Below are positions 25,208 to 33,126 of a stretch of DNA of 64,000 nucleotides, piece by piece. The stretch lies in NCBI RefSeq assembly GCF_900101595.1, contig NZ_FMYY01000004.1, forward strand, positions 124,001 through 188,000. The letters run 5' to 3'. Made by a program: the position numbers and the translations under genes. Below the pieces are notes generated by a model. The model did not search any database and was not told the origin of the DNA. It was given only the letters and a program-made list of their open reading frames with translations. Every line of letters begins with the position of its first letter. Positions within the stretch are counted from its first letter, which is position 1. The stretch is from Paenibacillus sp. cl123. Its GTDB lineage: Bacteria > Bacillota > Bacilli > Paenibacillales > NBRC-103111.

Positions 25208-25864
25208 GTGATTGTAGTTGGCGGAATGATCGGGCTTGGTAAAACCTCGGTAGCGACATTGCTTGGTGAGGCGCTGAAGTCGGAAGTGTTTCTTGAAAGC
25301 GTGGATGATAATCCGATTTTGCCCTTATTTTATACGGCGTCGCCGGAGGAAATTGTCAGGAAGAGGTATCCTTACTTGCTGCAGCTGCATTTTTTGAACA
25401 GCCGCTTCGAGGCTATCAAGAAGGCGCTGGCGCATGAGCATAACGTACTGGACCGGAGCATGCATGAGGATTGGTACTTTACGAAGGTGAATGCTGAACT
25501 CGGAAGAATTAGCGGGGAGGAGTTCGCCGCCTACGAATCGAAGGCTGCCGGCATGATGGAAGAGCTGGCGGCCATTCCACAGAAAGGCCCCGATCTGATG
25601 GTGTATCTGAAAGGCTCGTTCGAAACCGTCATGGGACGAATCGGGCAGCGCGGCCGGAGCTTCGAGCAGGACCGGTCGCTGGTCGACTATTACCGGGTGC
25701 TGTGGGCCGGTTATGATGAATGGGTGATGAAGCATTACAACCCCGCCGAGATGCTGGTTGTCGATATGGACAGCGTCGATGTCGTGCATCGTCCGGGAGA
25801 CGGGGAGAGGCTGATTGGGCAGATCCGGGACAAGCTGGCGGGGATGCGGCAGCTGCTCGTATAA
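25208..25864 (+). CDS. deoxynucleoside kinase (dGK/dCK family)
   Basis: The 218-residue protein resembles the Bacillus deoxyguanosine/deoxyadenosine kinases that phosphorylate salvaged deoxynucleosides. P-loop GGMIGLGKTSVATLL occurs at the N terminus, followed by substrate-site LESVDDNPILPLFY, DRSMHEDWYF (the DR-type motif) and the lid arginine region RIGQRGRSFEQ. The start GTG 25208 follows AAAGGGGA; a TTG further upstream would add 11 residues before the P-loop without family support. It is 152 bases after the previous operon and probably separate from it, with a TATAAT-like element at 25137-25142. Confidence 0.85.
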   Translation: MIVVGGMIGLGKTSVATLLGEALKSEVFLESVDDNPILPLFYTASPEEIVRKRYPYLLQLHFLNSRFEAIKKALAHEHNVLDRSMHEDWYFTKVNAELGRISGEEFAAYESKAAGMMEELAAIPQKGPDLMVYLKGSFETVMGRIGQRGRSFEQDRSLVDYYRVLWAGYDEWVMKHYNPAEMLVVDMDSVDVVHRPGDGERLIGQIRDKLAGMRQLLV

Positions 25865-25906
25865 GTGATATAGGCAGCCGATTCCGGCTCCAAAGGAGGG
25901 ATAAGC

Positions 25907-27355
25907 ATGCTGCTTCACAAACGACGCGGAAGAGCCGCCACCGCTATAGCTATAGCTATACTCGTCTCTGGGCTCGTGCCAAACGCTGCGCCGGCTGCCG
26001 AGCCGGTATCCGCTGCGTCTGCCAAGCTCAGCGTGAACGGCAAGTCGTTCACTGTCCATACGGTGAAGGTGGATGTCAAGGACCCATCGCTTGAAGTGGT
26101 GCCCGTAGTGGCGGCAGGGGGAATCGGCCATGATGAGGCTTTCGCCTCGATCATCGGGCGAGAGCAGGCTGTTGCTGCCGTCAACGGCACTTTCTTTAAC
26201 GCTTATGAGAAAAACAGCGCCATCCGCTATCCGAACGGGGCGCTGTTGGCTGAGGGAGAGCTGCTGCATTCCGGCGAGAATCAGACGTTCGTGATCGGGC
26301 CTGACAAGACGCCCGCGATTCGCTGGGCTAGTTTGGGCGCAGCCGTACAGGTCGGCCAAGGGGAGGCCGCGTACACCGTTCGGCCGTGGGGGGTCAACAA
26401 ATATTACGGAGCAGACAACGTGGATCAGACTGTCTTGTTTACGGATGAGTTCGGCGGCTGGATCGGGTTCTCGGGCGGGATGAAAATTGTGATCGAAGAA
26501 GGCAAGATCACGCGCATCACCGAGGATGCCGTAGCCGTACCGGCGGGCGGCAGCGTGCTGTTCCTGGGCCTGAGCGCCAATAACAGGACTCATGTGCTGC
26601 CTCATTTGCATGTGGGAGATCCGGTGGTTGTCCAGCCGTTCGCGACGGGCGAAGCCGGTGCTGATCAGCCCGCAGCGTGGCTGGCTGCCCTTGGCGCCGG
26701 GCCCAAGCTGGTGACGGCGGGCGAGCCGGATATCGACTTTGCCCGCGACGGCTTTACGGACCCCGGCATCACGCAGCGGGCGGCCGCGCGGAGCTTCGCC
26801 GGCGTGGATCAGGATGGACAGCTCGTGCTTGGCGCTGTCTCTTCGGCTACGATCGCCGAGCTTGCCCAGATCGCCGTCCGTCTTGGTCTGCGCGAGGCGA
26901 TGAATCTGGACGGCGGAGCGAGCTCCGGCCTGTACGCGAATGGCGCGATGCTGCAGGCACCCGGCCGCAGCCTCAGCAATGCGCTCGTCGTGCGGCGGAC
27001 CGCCGCTCCGAAAGTTCAGATCGAGCTGAACGGCCAGCTTTTGACCGATTTTAAAGGTCGTCTGGCGGGCGTGACGACGATGGTGCCGATCCGTCCGTTC
27101 ATTACGGCGCTGCAGGCTGAATTTCAATGGGATGCAGAAGCGAGGGAGGCGACCATCTCGTATGACGGGGCTACGCTCAAGCTGAGGGACGGACAAAGCG
27201 AAGCTGTCGTGAACGGAAAACGGGTCGGCTTGACCATGCCGCTCACGATTCTCGAGGACAGCCGCATGTACGTGCCGCTGCGGTTCGTCTCCGAATCGCT
27301 GAACGGCCGGGTAGAGTGGGACGCCTCGCTGTACCGGGCAATTATCGATTTGTGA
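25907..27355 (+). CDS. secreted phosphodiester glycosidase (NAGPA domain) with copper-amine-oxidase N-like domain
   Basis: The 482-residue protein begins with a signal peptide (AIAIAILVSGLVPNAAPAA, cleavage near AEP). Residues about 80-360 form a NAGPA-type phosphodiester glycosidase domain with AVNGTFFNAYEKNSAIRY and the conserved MNLDGGASSGLY. The C-terminal 110 residues are a Cu_amine_oxidN1-like domain (VPIRPFITALQAEFQWD, then YVPLRFVSESLNGRVEWD), a module common in secreted Paenibacillus proteins and probably used for wall or ligand binding. Inference: cell-surface glycan or teichoic-acid processing. The start codon follows AAAGGAGGGA. Confidence 0.85.
   Translation: MLLHKRRGRAATAIAIAILVSGLVPNAAPAAEPVSAASAKLSVNGKSFTVHTVKVDVKDPSLEVVPVVAAGGIGHDEAFASIIGREQAVAAVNGTFFNAYEKNSAIRYPNGALLAEGELLHSGENQTFVIGPDKTPAIRWASLGAAVQVGQGEAAYTVRPWGVNKYYGADNVDQTVLFTDEFGGWIGFSGGMKIVIEEGKITRITEDAVAVPAGGSVLFLGLSANNRTHVLPHLHVGDPVVVQPFATGEAGADQPAAWLAALGAGPKLVTAGEPDIDFARDGFTDPGITQRAAARSFAGVDQDGQLVLGAVSSATIAELAQIAVRLGLREAMNLDGGASSGLYANGAMLQAPGRSLSNALVVRRTAAPKVQIELNGQLLTDFKGRLAGVTTMVPIRPFITALQAEFQWDAEAREATISYDGATLKLRDGQSEAVVNGKRVGLTMPLTILEDSRMYVPLRFVSESLNGRVEWDASLYRAIIDL
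25943..25960 (+). repeat. three tandem copies of GCTATA inside a signal peptide
   Basis: GCTATA is repeated three times and encodes Ala-Ile-Ala-Ile-Ala-Ile in the hydrophobic core of the signal peptide. A change in copy number would keep the frame and lengthen or shorten the helix. Confidence 0.7.
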
Positions 27356-27439
27356 ATACCGAGAGTCTCGTAGAAATATATATGATCTATCGGTCGTATA
27401 CAGCGACTATTTTCTGAACGACGCTCGGAGGGAAAACCA

Positions 27440-28234
27440 TTGATTGATACGCTGCTGATGGTATGTCTGTTGACCTTGGCGATCCATACGGCCGAGACGC
27501 TGTCCTACGCCATCCGTCTGGCTGGCGTCCGGGCCGGCAAGCTGGCGGTGGCTTTGTCGCTCACCGGTATTGTCGTGCTCGTCTCGCGAACGGCCAATAT
27601 GATCCAGGCGCCGCTGACGGCCAACCTGATCGATCAGGCGAAGCAAGACGCGGCTTTCCCGCTGGAGACGTACTTCCGTTACATCCTGGGCGCTTCTTCC
27701 ATCGGAACGATGGCGGCGATTATCCTGTTTCCGACAGGCGTCTTCCTGTTCGCGCGGGTCATCGTCCATCTGGAGCTGGAAGGCTCGATCCCCCGGCTCA
27801 TAACGAGCGTCACGGTGGACAAGCTGCGGCATGCCGCTTACCATGTGCGCAAGCCGCGATGGGCGATGCTGCAAAGCTTGCGTTATTACGGCATTCCGAA
27901 AAGACTGCTGCTGCTCAATGCGCTCGTCACGGCTGTCTACACGGTCGGCGTGCTGGCTGCGCTTTATGCGGCCTACCTGGTGCCGGAAGTTTCTCTGACC
28001 GCTTCCCAGTCGTCAGGCTTGATCAACGGCGTGGCGACGATTCTGCTGACGATCTTTGTCGATCCCCGGCTTGCCTTGATTACGGACAAGGCGATTGCCC
28101 GGCCTGAGGAACGGGGCAGGCTGGGGCGCATCTTCGGCATGCTGATGATCTCGAGATTCGCGGGAACGCTGCTGGCGCAGGCGTTTTTTCTCCCGGCCGC
28201 TTACTGGGTGAGCGTAGTGGCGAAGTGGCTGTAG
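27440..28234 (+). CDS. amj: lipid II flippase Amj family protein
   Basis: This 264-residue membrane protein has about six helices and reads like Amj (YdaH, formerly DUF2837), the alternative lipid II flippase that backs up MurJ in Bacillus subtilis. Recognisable parts are LAIHTAETLSYAIRLAGVR at the N terminus, VSRTANMIQAPLTANLID, and LLTIFVDPRLALITD in the last third. Start TTG 27440 is supported by CGGAGGGA seven bases upstream. It is unlinked to other wall genes here, as in other Firmicutes. Confidence 0.88.
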   Translation: MIDTLLMVCLLTLAIHTAETLSYAIRLAGVRAGKLAVALSLTGIVVLVSRTANMIQAPLTANLIDQAKQDAAFPLETYFRYILGASSIGTMAAIILFPTGVFLFARVIVHLELEGSIPRLITSVTVDKLRHAAYHVRKPRWAMLQSLRYYGIPKRLLLLNALVTAVYTVGVLAALYAAYLVPEVSLTASQSSGLINGVATILLTIFVDPRLALITDKAIARPEERGRLGRIFGMLMISRFAGTLLAQAFFLPAAYWVSVVAKWL

Positions 28235-28387
28235 CGCCGCCGGATCCGCCGGGTTGACCTTGTTTTTGCGCTGCGGCGGCGGGGGACGGGAAAACTATAT
28301 TTTTCAAGTGGGATGGAATAAGGTATACTGGGGCTATGTCTACTGTAGTACTCATCTATCTTGTCCACCTTGGGGGTTGAACCGTTC

Positions 28388-29557
28388 ATGAATCAAACAG
28401 CAGATTACGGCGCGATGGGGCGTCATTATTTGCAAGCGGAATCATATGGGGTCGCGGCTTTTTGCCTGTACCGGGCGATTCTGGAGAACAAGCTTAATTC
28501 CAATGCCTGGAACGGATTGCTCCTGGCGTTGACTTTCATGCGTAAGGAATATGACGTGCAGACTGTGCTTGCCCGCTTCGCGCTGCAGCCCGACCTGCCT
28601 TATGATTCGGATATGATTACGTTTGCGATGATGATGTGGCAGCATAATCCCCGGGCTCTGAGCGAATGGGTACAGGCCGTATCCCAGAAGGAAAACCTCG
28701 GCAATCATCAAGAAATGCTGGTCGAGCTGCATGCCGATCTGAGCAAAGGCTATGAGGCGCTTGTGGCGGAGCATGGGGAAGAGTCGCTGGCCGAGAAGGG
28801 CATGGCTTCGCTGCAGGAGTATGCGGTCCGGCGCATAGAGCTGGACTGGATGCATGAGGAAGGCGCTGTCGATACGATCTACCAGAACGCCCAGGAATGG
28901 ATCACAGACCCTGAGCATGCGCTGTCTTGCGTCCGTCTGCTTTGCATGCTCCCGGATCTGCGCAGCGAGAAGCTGCTGCGCCGCGTATGCCGCAACGAAG
29001 AGCTGGACAGCAAGGTGCGTACGCATGCGCTGCTCGCGCTGCGCTGGCTGGGGGTGCGGGGCAACGCCAAATTTAACAATTTCGGCGAGTCGTTTGTCAT
29101 TGATTTGGACAACCCGCAGCCGGAGCTGACGGTATCCGTCCCGGCCGTCTTCAAGCCCGCGTTAAGCCGGATGCTGCTGTGGGTAGCGAAGGAGCAGGGC
29201 CATGTGACGGCTGAGGAGTACGAAGCCTGGGCGTCGAACGACGAGCCGGAGTTCCCGGAGGATATCGCCGAGAAGGTCAAGCAGGCCGAGCTCCCGTCGC
29301 AGCTGCAGGAAGTGGTGCATACGCTGATCCGCGCCGCCTACGACAAATATTACCCGTTGGTGCCTACGGTCAAAGGAACGAGAGAATGGGCGGCGGGTTT
29401 CCTGATGCTGATCAAGGATTATGCGCTTGGATTAGGCATGGGCTGGCCGCTCGGCGAGCCGGAGCAGCACGAACAAGCGGTGCTTCACCGCAACTGGCTG
29501 CTCAGCGGTTCGCCTGATTTCTACGAAGTGGTGCAATCGGCCAAGCAGCAGGCTTGA
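28388..29557 (+). CDS. conserved hypothetical protein, helical repeat type
   Basis: This soluble 389-residue protein has no signal peptide and no catalytic motif that I recognise. The N-terminal 100 residues look like tetratricopeptide-like helical pairs (YGVAAFCLYRAILENKLNSN, then WNGLLLALTFMRKEYDVQTV). The middle third resembles HEAT-type repeats (LLRRVCRNEELDSKVRTHAL). The protein is acidic overall. Start ATG 28388 follows TTGGGGGTTG; an in-frame TTG at 28361 is possible. A TATACT element at 28324-28329 may be its -10. The strong terminator at 29647-29678 suggests a single-gene transcript. Likely a protein-interaction scaffold; function unknown. Confidence 0.75.
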   Translation: MNQTADYGAMGRHYLQAESYGVAAFCLYRAILENKLNSNAWNGLLLALTFMRKEYDVQTVLARFALQPDLPYDSDMITFAMMMWQHNPRALSEWVQAVSQKENLGNHQEMLVELHADLSKGYEALVAEHGEESLAEKGMASLQEYAVRRIELDWMHEEGAVDTIYQNAQEWITDPEHALSCVRLLCMLPDLRSEKLLRRVCRNEELDSKVRTHALLALRWLGVRGNAKFNNFGESFVIDLDNPQPELTVSVPAVFKPALSRMLLWVAKEQGHVTAEEYEAWASNDEPEFPEDIAEKVKQAELPSQLQEVVHTLIRAAYDKYYPLVPTVKGTREWAAGFLMLIKDYALGLGMGWPLGEPEQHEQAVLHRNWLLSGSPDFYEVVQSAKQQA

Positions 29558-29646
29558 AGCCTGACTGTGCTGTGCTGGCCATGTGGTATGCCGGCCGCCC
29601 CTTGCGGCGGCAGCCGTACCGCATGGCCGGCGGATTGCGCGCCAAC

Positions 29647-29678
29647 AACCGTCCGGGAATTCTCCCGACGGTTTTTTT
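29647..29678 (+). terminator. rho-independent terminator
   Basis: AACCGTCCGGGA and TCCCGACGGTT form a stem with one bulged C and an ATTC-type loop, followed by T7. Confidence 0.9.
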
Positions 29679-29708
29679 CAATTGCAGAGATGAAGATACT
29701 GCCAGCGG

Positions 29709-30122
29709 CTACTCGTCCCCTTGATGGCTGCATACTACGTCAGTGTATGCGTTCAGGGGATAGATCGTCGGAACATTGGAGCCCGGTATCTGGATAAATT
29801 CCACATAATCCAGCCCGGCGGCAATCAGCTTGCCTGCGAGACATCCGAGATTTTTGCCCCGGGCAACAACCTCGTAAGGCATCCGGTATTGGGCCACGAT
29901 CGGGACGACGATGTAGAAGGGGGCTTCCCATAGCACCTGCAGGGCGGCGACTGTAAAGCCGTCGTCGTCGACGGCATGAAGCCGGCCGCGGGTGCGTGAG
30001 GGTTTCGCCGATCCGGGTGTGTAGACGCTCATGCTGCTTCCGATAAGCGGCGTCAATCGCTGACGCAATGTTTTGCCAAGCGGATTCGGGCAGCCTTGAG
30101 CTTGCGTGGAGCTCACTTCCAT
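29709..30122 (-). CDS. hypothetical protein with two small beta-rich (LSm-like) repeats
   Basis: The protein is 137 residues. The ATG at 30122 has GGAGG 8 bases upstream; a second in-frame start two codons on would use AAGGAGGT at ideal spacing. Two segments look alike in layout: LRQRLTPLIGSSMSVYT...GRLHAVDDDGFTV...VVPIVA and LGCLAGKLIAAGLDYVEFIQI...IYPLNAYTDVV. This resembles duplicated small beta-barrels of the LSm/DUF2642 sort, but that is a weak pattern match. It runs opposite to its neighbours and is likely monocistronic. Function unknown. Confidence 0.6.
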   Translation of the reverse strand: MEVSSTQAQGCPNPLGKTLRQRLTPLIGSSMSVYTPGSAKPSRTRGRLHAVDDDGFTVAALQVLWEAPFYIVVPIVAQYRMPYEVVARGKNLGCLAGKLIAAGLDYVEFIQIPGSNVPTIYPLNAYTDVVCSHQGDE

Positions 30123-30321
30123 ACCTCCTTCCTCCAGGGTTGTCTTGCTCTATAGCATATGCCGGAAGCTGCGAGCCTGATAGAGACAGAAGGGAGGGCA
30201 GGCGGCAAGATGGGAGAAGGGCGCATAGCGGGAGGCCCGCAGGCCGGCAGGTTTGCCGCAGCAGGGCTGACATGAAGCGGGCGTTCAGGAACGCTCAAAC
30301 CGGTCAACATGCAGCTTGCTG
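30123..30321. other. intergenic stretch without a visible gene
   Basis: Between the divergent small gene and the folD promoter I see only GC-rich sequence with no convincing frame or hairpin. Apparent frames on either strand lack ribosome binding sites. Confidence 0.5.
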
Positions 30322-30350
30322 TTGAAAAATGGAAAGGTTCGGCTTATAAT
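30322..30350 (+). promoter_or_regulatory. sigma-A promoter of folD
   Basis: TTGAAA at 30322-30327 and a perfect TATAAT at 30345-30350 are separated by 17 bases. The start would lie about 12 bases before the riboswitch. Confidence 0.85.
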
Positions 30351-30368
30351 GAACTTCAAATAAAAAGT

Positions 30369-30466
30369 ATGTGTAACTGGCGTAGACGTGGAGTACCACG
30401 AGGGAGCACATATGGTTCAGCCGTACGCCTGGGCAGAGGTAAGGGGAATTTTCCCCTTGCCTCTTC
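30369..30466 (+). promoter_or_regulatory. ZTP (pfl motif) riboswitch in the folD leader
   Basis: The leader carries the conserved ZTP/ZMP aptamer features: AACTGGCG followed by a GTGGAGTACCAC hairpin and GAGGGAGC, then the second domain CGCCTGGGCA that forms the pseudoknot. The aptamer spans about 30369-30434. It is followed by a long hairpin, AGAGGTAAGGGGAA with TTCCCCTTGCCTCT, at 30435-30464. ZTP riboswitches sense folate stress through the purine intermediate ZTP and typically switch folD on. The hairpin has no clear T tract behind it, so the mode of control (termination or otherwise) is uncertain. Confidence 0.88.
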
Positions 30467-30496
30467 GCGTTTCCAAACCGAGTGGAGGGCTGTAGA

Positions 30497-31372
30497 ATGA
30501 ATCGACAGAATGAAACAGTTATATTGGACGGCGACCGGGTGGCGGAAGCGATGAAGGAGCAACTGAAGGCCCGGATCGGCCGGCTGCTGGCGCTCGGCGT
30601 CACACCGACGCTGGCGACGGTTTTGGTCGGGGACGATCCTTCATCGGCGACTTACGTGCGGATGAAAGGAAACATGTGCAAGCGGCTTGGCATGAACTCG
30701 GTGCGGGTAGACCTTCCTGCGCATACGACGACGGAGGAGCTGATCGCTGTCATCGGACGGTTGAATGAAGATTCGGGCATTCACGGCATCCTGCTCCAGC
30801 ATCCGGTTCCGGCCCAGATCGACGAGAGAGCTGCTTTCGAGGCCATTCGCATCGAGAAGGATGTCGATGGCGTAACAGCGCTGGGCTTTGCCCAAAACGC
30901 GTTCGGCTTCGCCGATTATCCCTCGTGTACGCCGGCGGCGATCATCGAGGTCTTGAACCATTACGGCATTCCTGTAGAAGGCAAACATGCCGTGGTCATC
31001 GGCAGAAGTCCGATTCTCGGCAAACCCGTCTCGGCGATGCTGCTGAACCTTCATGCTACGGTTACGACATGCCACTCCAAGACGAAGCAGCTCGCCGATA
31101 TCGTGCGGCTCGGAGATATTGTGGTGGCCGCGGTAGGACGTCCCGCATTCGTGCAGGGCGACTGGATCAAGCCGGGAGCTGTCGTCCTAGATGCCGGTTA
31201 TAACGAGGGCAACATCGGAGATGTCGATTATGCGGCATGCTTGCCCCGGGCATCCGCGATCACCCCTGTGCCGGGCGGGATCGGACCGGTTACGATAGCC
31301 ACTTTGCTGAAGCATACGGTCGATGCTGCGGAGAAATACGCCGGCGCCGAAGTCCGGCAGAATCAAGCCTGA
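30497..31372 (+). CDS. folD: bifunctional methylenetetrahydrofolate dehydrogenase/cyclohydrolase FolD
   Basis: This 291-residue cytosolic enzyme interconverts 5,10-methylene-, methenyl- and 10-formyl-tetrahydrofolate with NADP. It has the family signatures YVRMKGNMCKRLGM (catalytic Lys region), GILLQHPVPAQID, DVDGVTALGFAQN, and the Rossmann loop VIGRSPILGKPVS, closing with TPVPGGIGPVTIATLLKHTV. Length matches FolD. Start ATG 30497 follows GGAGGG with 8-base spacing; the GTG at 30482 overlaps that site and is rejected. Expression is expected to follow the ZTP riboswitch in its leader. Confidence 0.96.
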   Translation: MNRQNETVILDGDRVAEAMKEQLKARIGRLLALGVTPTLATVLVGDDPSSATYVRMKGNMCKRLGMNSVRVDLPAHTTTEELIAVIGRLNEDSGIHGILLQHPVPAQIDERAAFEAIRIEKDVDGVTALGFAQNAFGFADYPSCTPAAIIEVLNHYGIPVEGKHAVVIGRSPILGKPVSAMLLNLHATVTTCHSKTKQLADIVRLGDIVVAAVGRPAFVQGDWIKPGAVVLDAGYNEGNIGDVDYAACLPRASAITPVPGGIGPVTIATLLKHTVDAAEKYAGAEVRQNQA

Positions 31373-31392
31373 ACACATTTTTAATAAGGCTG

Positions 31393-31432
31393 TTAAAAAA
31401 AACACCCCCCTCCGAACGCTCGAAGGGGGGTG
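31393..31432 (-). terminator. terminator serving the minus-strand regulator genes
   Basis: CACCCCCCT (31403-31411) pairs with AGGGGGGTG (31424-31432). On the minus strand the stem is followed by a run of T bases (A tract 31395-31402 on the plus strand). It lies between convergent folD and the small HTH gene and may act on both. Confidence 0.85.
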
Positions 31433-31444
31433 ATCCGGTTAGCA

Positions 31445-31672
31445 TTAGCCGCTGCTGTCGGCGTCCTCTTCATCTTTATACTCCAACAGATCGCCAGGCT
31501 GACAATCGAGAGCCTTGCAGATGGCCTCCAAGGTGGAGAGCCGAATCGCTTTCGCTTTGCCGTTCTTCAAGATGGAAAGGTTCGCCATCGTAATTCCCAC
31601 CTTCTCCGACAGTTCGGTTACGCTCATTTTTCTTTTAGCCAGCATCACATCAATATTGATTATAATCGACAT
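31445..31672 (-). CDS. small XRE-family transcriptional regulator (YozG-like)
   Basis: This 75-residue protein is essentially one helix-turn-helix domain: VMLAKRKMSVTELSEKVGIT, then ANLSILKNGKAKAIRLSTLE, then CKALDCQPGDLLEY, with a short acidic tail. I choose ATG 31672, because GAGGTGA lies just upstream and a GTG 9 bases earlier overlaps that site. It follows the DUF2975 membrane protein gene by 10 bases. This pairing of a small XRE protein with a DUF2975 membrane protein is common in Firmicutes (yozG-yoaS in B. subtilis); the signal is unknown. Confidence 0.85.
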   Translation of the reverse strand: MSIIINIDVMLAKRKMSVTELSEKVGITMANLSILKNGKAKAIRLSTLEAICKALDCQPGDLLEYKDEEDADSSG

Positions 31673-31682
31673 TATAGTCACC

Positions 31683-32165
31683 TCAGACCGTCAGATCATT
31701 TTCGGATTTTATATCAATGGCTTCTTGAAGAAGCTTCTGGAGAACAGCGGCAAAGACGGCAATGACCAGCGAGGCGAATATCAAGACCATTCCGATCAGT
31801 ATGATGCCCGGCGCATCGTCCTTCTCCGCCATGAGATAGAAGAGAGGCAGGCCTGCCACATACAAGCAGCCGATTGCGACTGCACAGTTTTTAATATTTT
31901 TTAATGCCCGCACAGACAATTCCGAGAAAGCTTTATTCTTGTCAACATAGCTCAGCAGCTTAAAGGCCTGATACAACGCCAAGTAAAAAGGTATTGCCGT
32001 CGCGTACAAATCAAGCCAAACCAGATATTTGATAGACGTAAAGTCCGGATACAGCTCTGCCGCAAAATTTCCTATCCCGGGCACAACGAATATGCACAAG
32101 GCAAGTACCGGGATTCCCATAAGAATAACAGCAATTTTTAAAAAAAGCGTCGTTCCTCGTTTCAT
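31683..32165 (-). CDS. DUF2975 family membrane protein (YoaS-like)
   Basis: This 160-residue protein has four predicted membrane helices (for example LFLKIAVILMGIPVLALCIF at the N terminus and IILIGMVLIFASLVIAVFAA near the C terminus) and the family-typical LLSYVDKNKAFSELSVRALKNI loop between helices 2 and 3. It is first in a two-gene minus-strand unit with the YozG-like regulator, which it may control by membrane tethering or signal sensing; that is inference from the conserved pairing. RBS GAGGGGC lies 6-7 bases before the ATG. Confidence 0.82.
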   Translation of the reverse strand: MKRGTTLFLKIAVILMGIPVLALCIFVVPGIGNFAAELYPDFTSIKYLVWLDLYATAIPFYLALYQAFKLLSYVDKNKAFSELSVRALKNIKNCAVAIGCLYVAGLPLFYLMAEKDDAPGIILIGMVLIFASLVIAVFAAVLQKLLQEAIDIKSENDLTV

Positions 32166-32310
32166 AAAAGCCCCTCGCTTCTCATTAATTTTGATTTGAA
32201 TTTATCACACCATTTATCGTTTTGCAATAAATAAATAATGAAATTTGATGTTTTATTATTGTTAGTACATTGTTTATGCTTTGGCGACGGAAGGGTGACA
32301 AATAAACGGC

Positions 32311-32339
32311 TTGCTAAAACTAATGACATTAGTTATATT
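32311..32339 (+). promoter_or_regulatory. promoter of the MBL hydrolase/TetR pair
   Basis: TTGCTA at 32311-32316 and TATATT at 32334-32339 with a 17-base spacer. One operator palindrome fills the spacer and a second follows the -10. Confidence 0.65.
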
Positions 32340-32357
32340 ATTACTAATGATATTAGT
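32318..32357 (+). promoter_or_regulatory. two tandem operator palindromes, probably for the TetR-family regulator
   Basis: ACTAATGACATTAGT (32319-32333) and ACTAATGATATTAGT (32343-32357) are near-identical palindromes with centres 24 bp apart. One lies between -35 and -10, the other just downstream, a classic layout for repression. The TetR-type protein encoded at 33104 is the natural candidate for autoregulation. Confidence 0.75.
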
Positions 32358-32376
32358 TTAAGGAGTGTGCTTCCAC

Positions 32377-33126
32377 ATGCGAATCGTGCGCGAAACCCAT
32401 TTGACTCAGCTGACGGTGTTTCCCGGGTGGTTTCCGGTTAATGTTTATTTGGTGGAGGAGGAGCAGGAGCTGACTCTGATCGATGCCGGCATTCCGGTGA
32501 TGGCCAAGGCTATTCTGCAAGCCGCTCAATCGATCGGCAAGCCTATTACGCGCATCCTGCTGACGCATGCCCATGACGATCATGTGGGCGCGCTGGATAA
32601 GTTAAAGGCGGAGCTGCCGGACGTCCGGGTATATATATCCCGGCGCGACAGCCGGCTGCTCGCGGGCGACAGGACGCTGGAGCCGGGTGAGCCGGATACA
32701 CCGGTTCGCGGAGGCGTGCCGAAGAAGGTGAGGACCCGGCCGGATGTGCTGCTGAATGACGGGGATAACGTCGGTTCTCTGCTTGCTGTCTCGGCGCCGG
32801 GACATACGCCTGGCTCGATGGCTTTTTTCGATCGCCGGCATCATTACCTGATTGCCGGAGACGCGCTGCAAACTCGCGGAGGCGTTGCCGTCAGCGGTCA
32901 GTGGGTGCCCTGGTTTCCATTTCCGGCGATGGCCACCTGGGATAAACGCACGGCGCTGGAGAGTGCGCGAAAACTTGAAGCGCTGAATCCTTCGCTGCTG
33001 GCTGTCGGTCACGGGAACATCGTCAAGCAGCCCGAGGAGGTCATGAACCGGGCGATCCGCGAAGCGGAAATTCGGCTCGGCGGGAAGGGGGGACCAAGCG
33101 AACATGTCACCCCGAATCGGTCTTGA
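32377..33126 (+). CDS. MBL-fold metallo-hydrolase
   Basis: This 249-residue metallo-beta-lactamase-fold hydrolase has the dinuclear metal motif LLTHAHDDHVGAL near residue 69, a further ligand GHTPGSMAFFD, bridging aspartate AGDALQ, and a last histidine in VGHGNIV. It has no signal peptide, so it acts in the cytosol. It precedes and overlaps the TetR-family gene by 23 bases, so the two are co-expressed and the enzyme probably acts on the regulator's ligand or a related toxic compound (inference). ATG 32377 follows TTTAAGGAG. Confidence 0.88.
   Translation: MRIVRETHLTQLTVFPGWFPVNVYLVEEEQELTLIDAGIPVMAKAILQAAQSIGKPITRILLTHAHDDHVGALDKLKAELPDVRVYISRRDSRLLAGDRTLEPGEPDTPVRGGVPKKVRTRPDVLLNDGDNVGSLLAVSAPGHTPGSMAFFDRRHHYLIAGDALQTRGGVAVSGQWVPWFPFPAMATWDKRTALESARKLEALNPSLLAVGHGNIVKQPEEVMNRAIREAEIRLGGKGGPSEHVTPNRS

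Noticed and set aside
25325..27196. 623-codon open frame on the minus strand opposite the kinase and glycosidase genes
   Set aside because: It spans two real plus-strand genes and their intergenic gap, lacks a ribosome site and has shadow-type composition.
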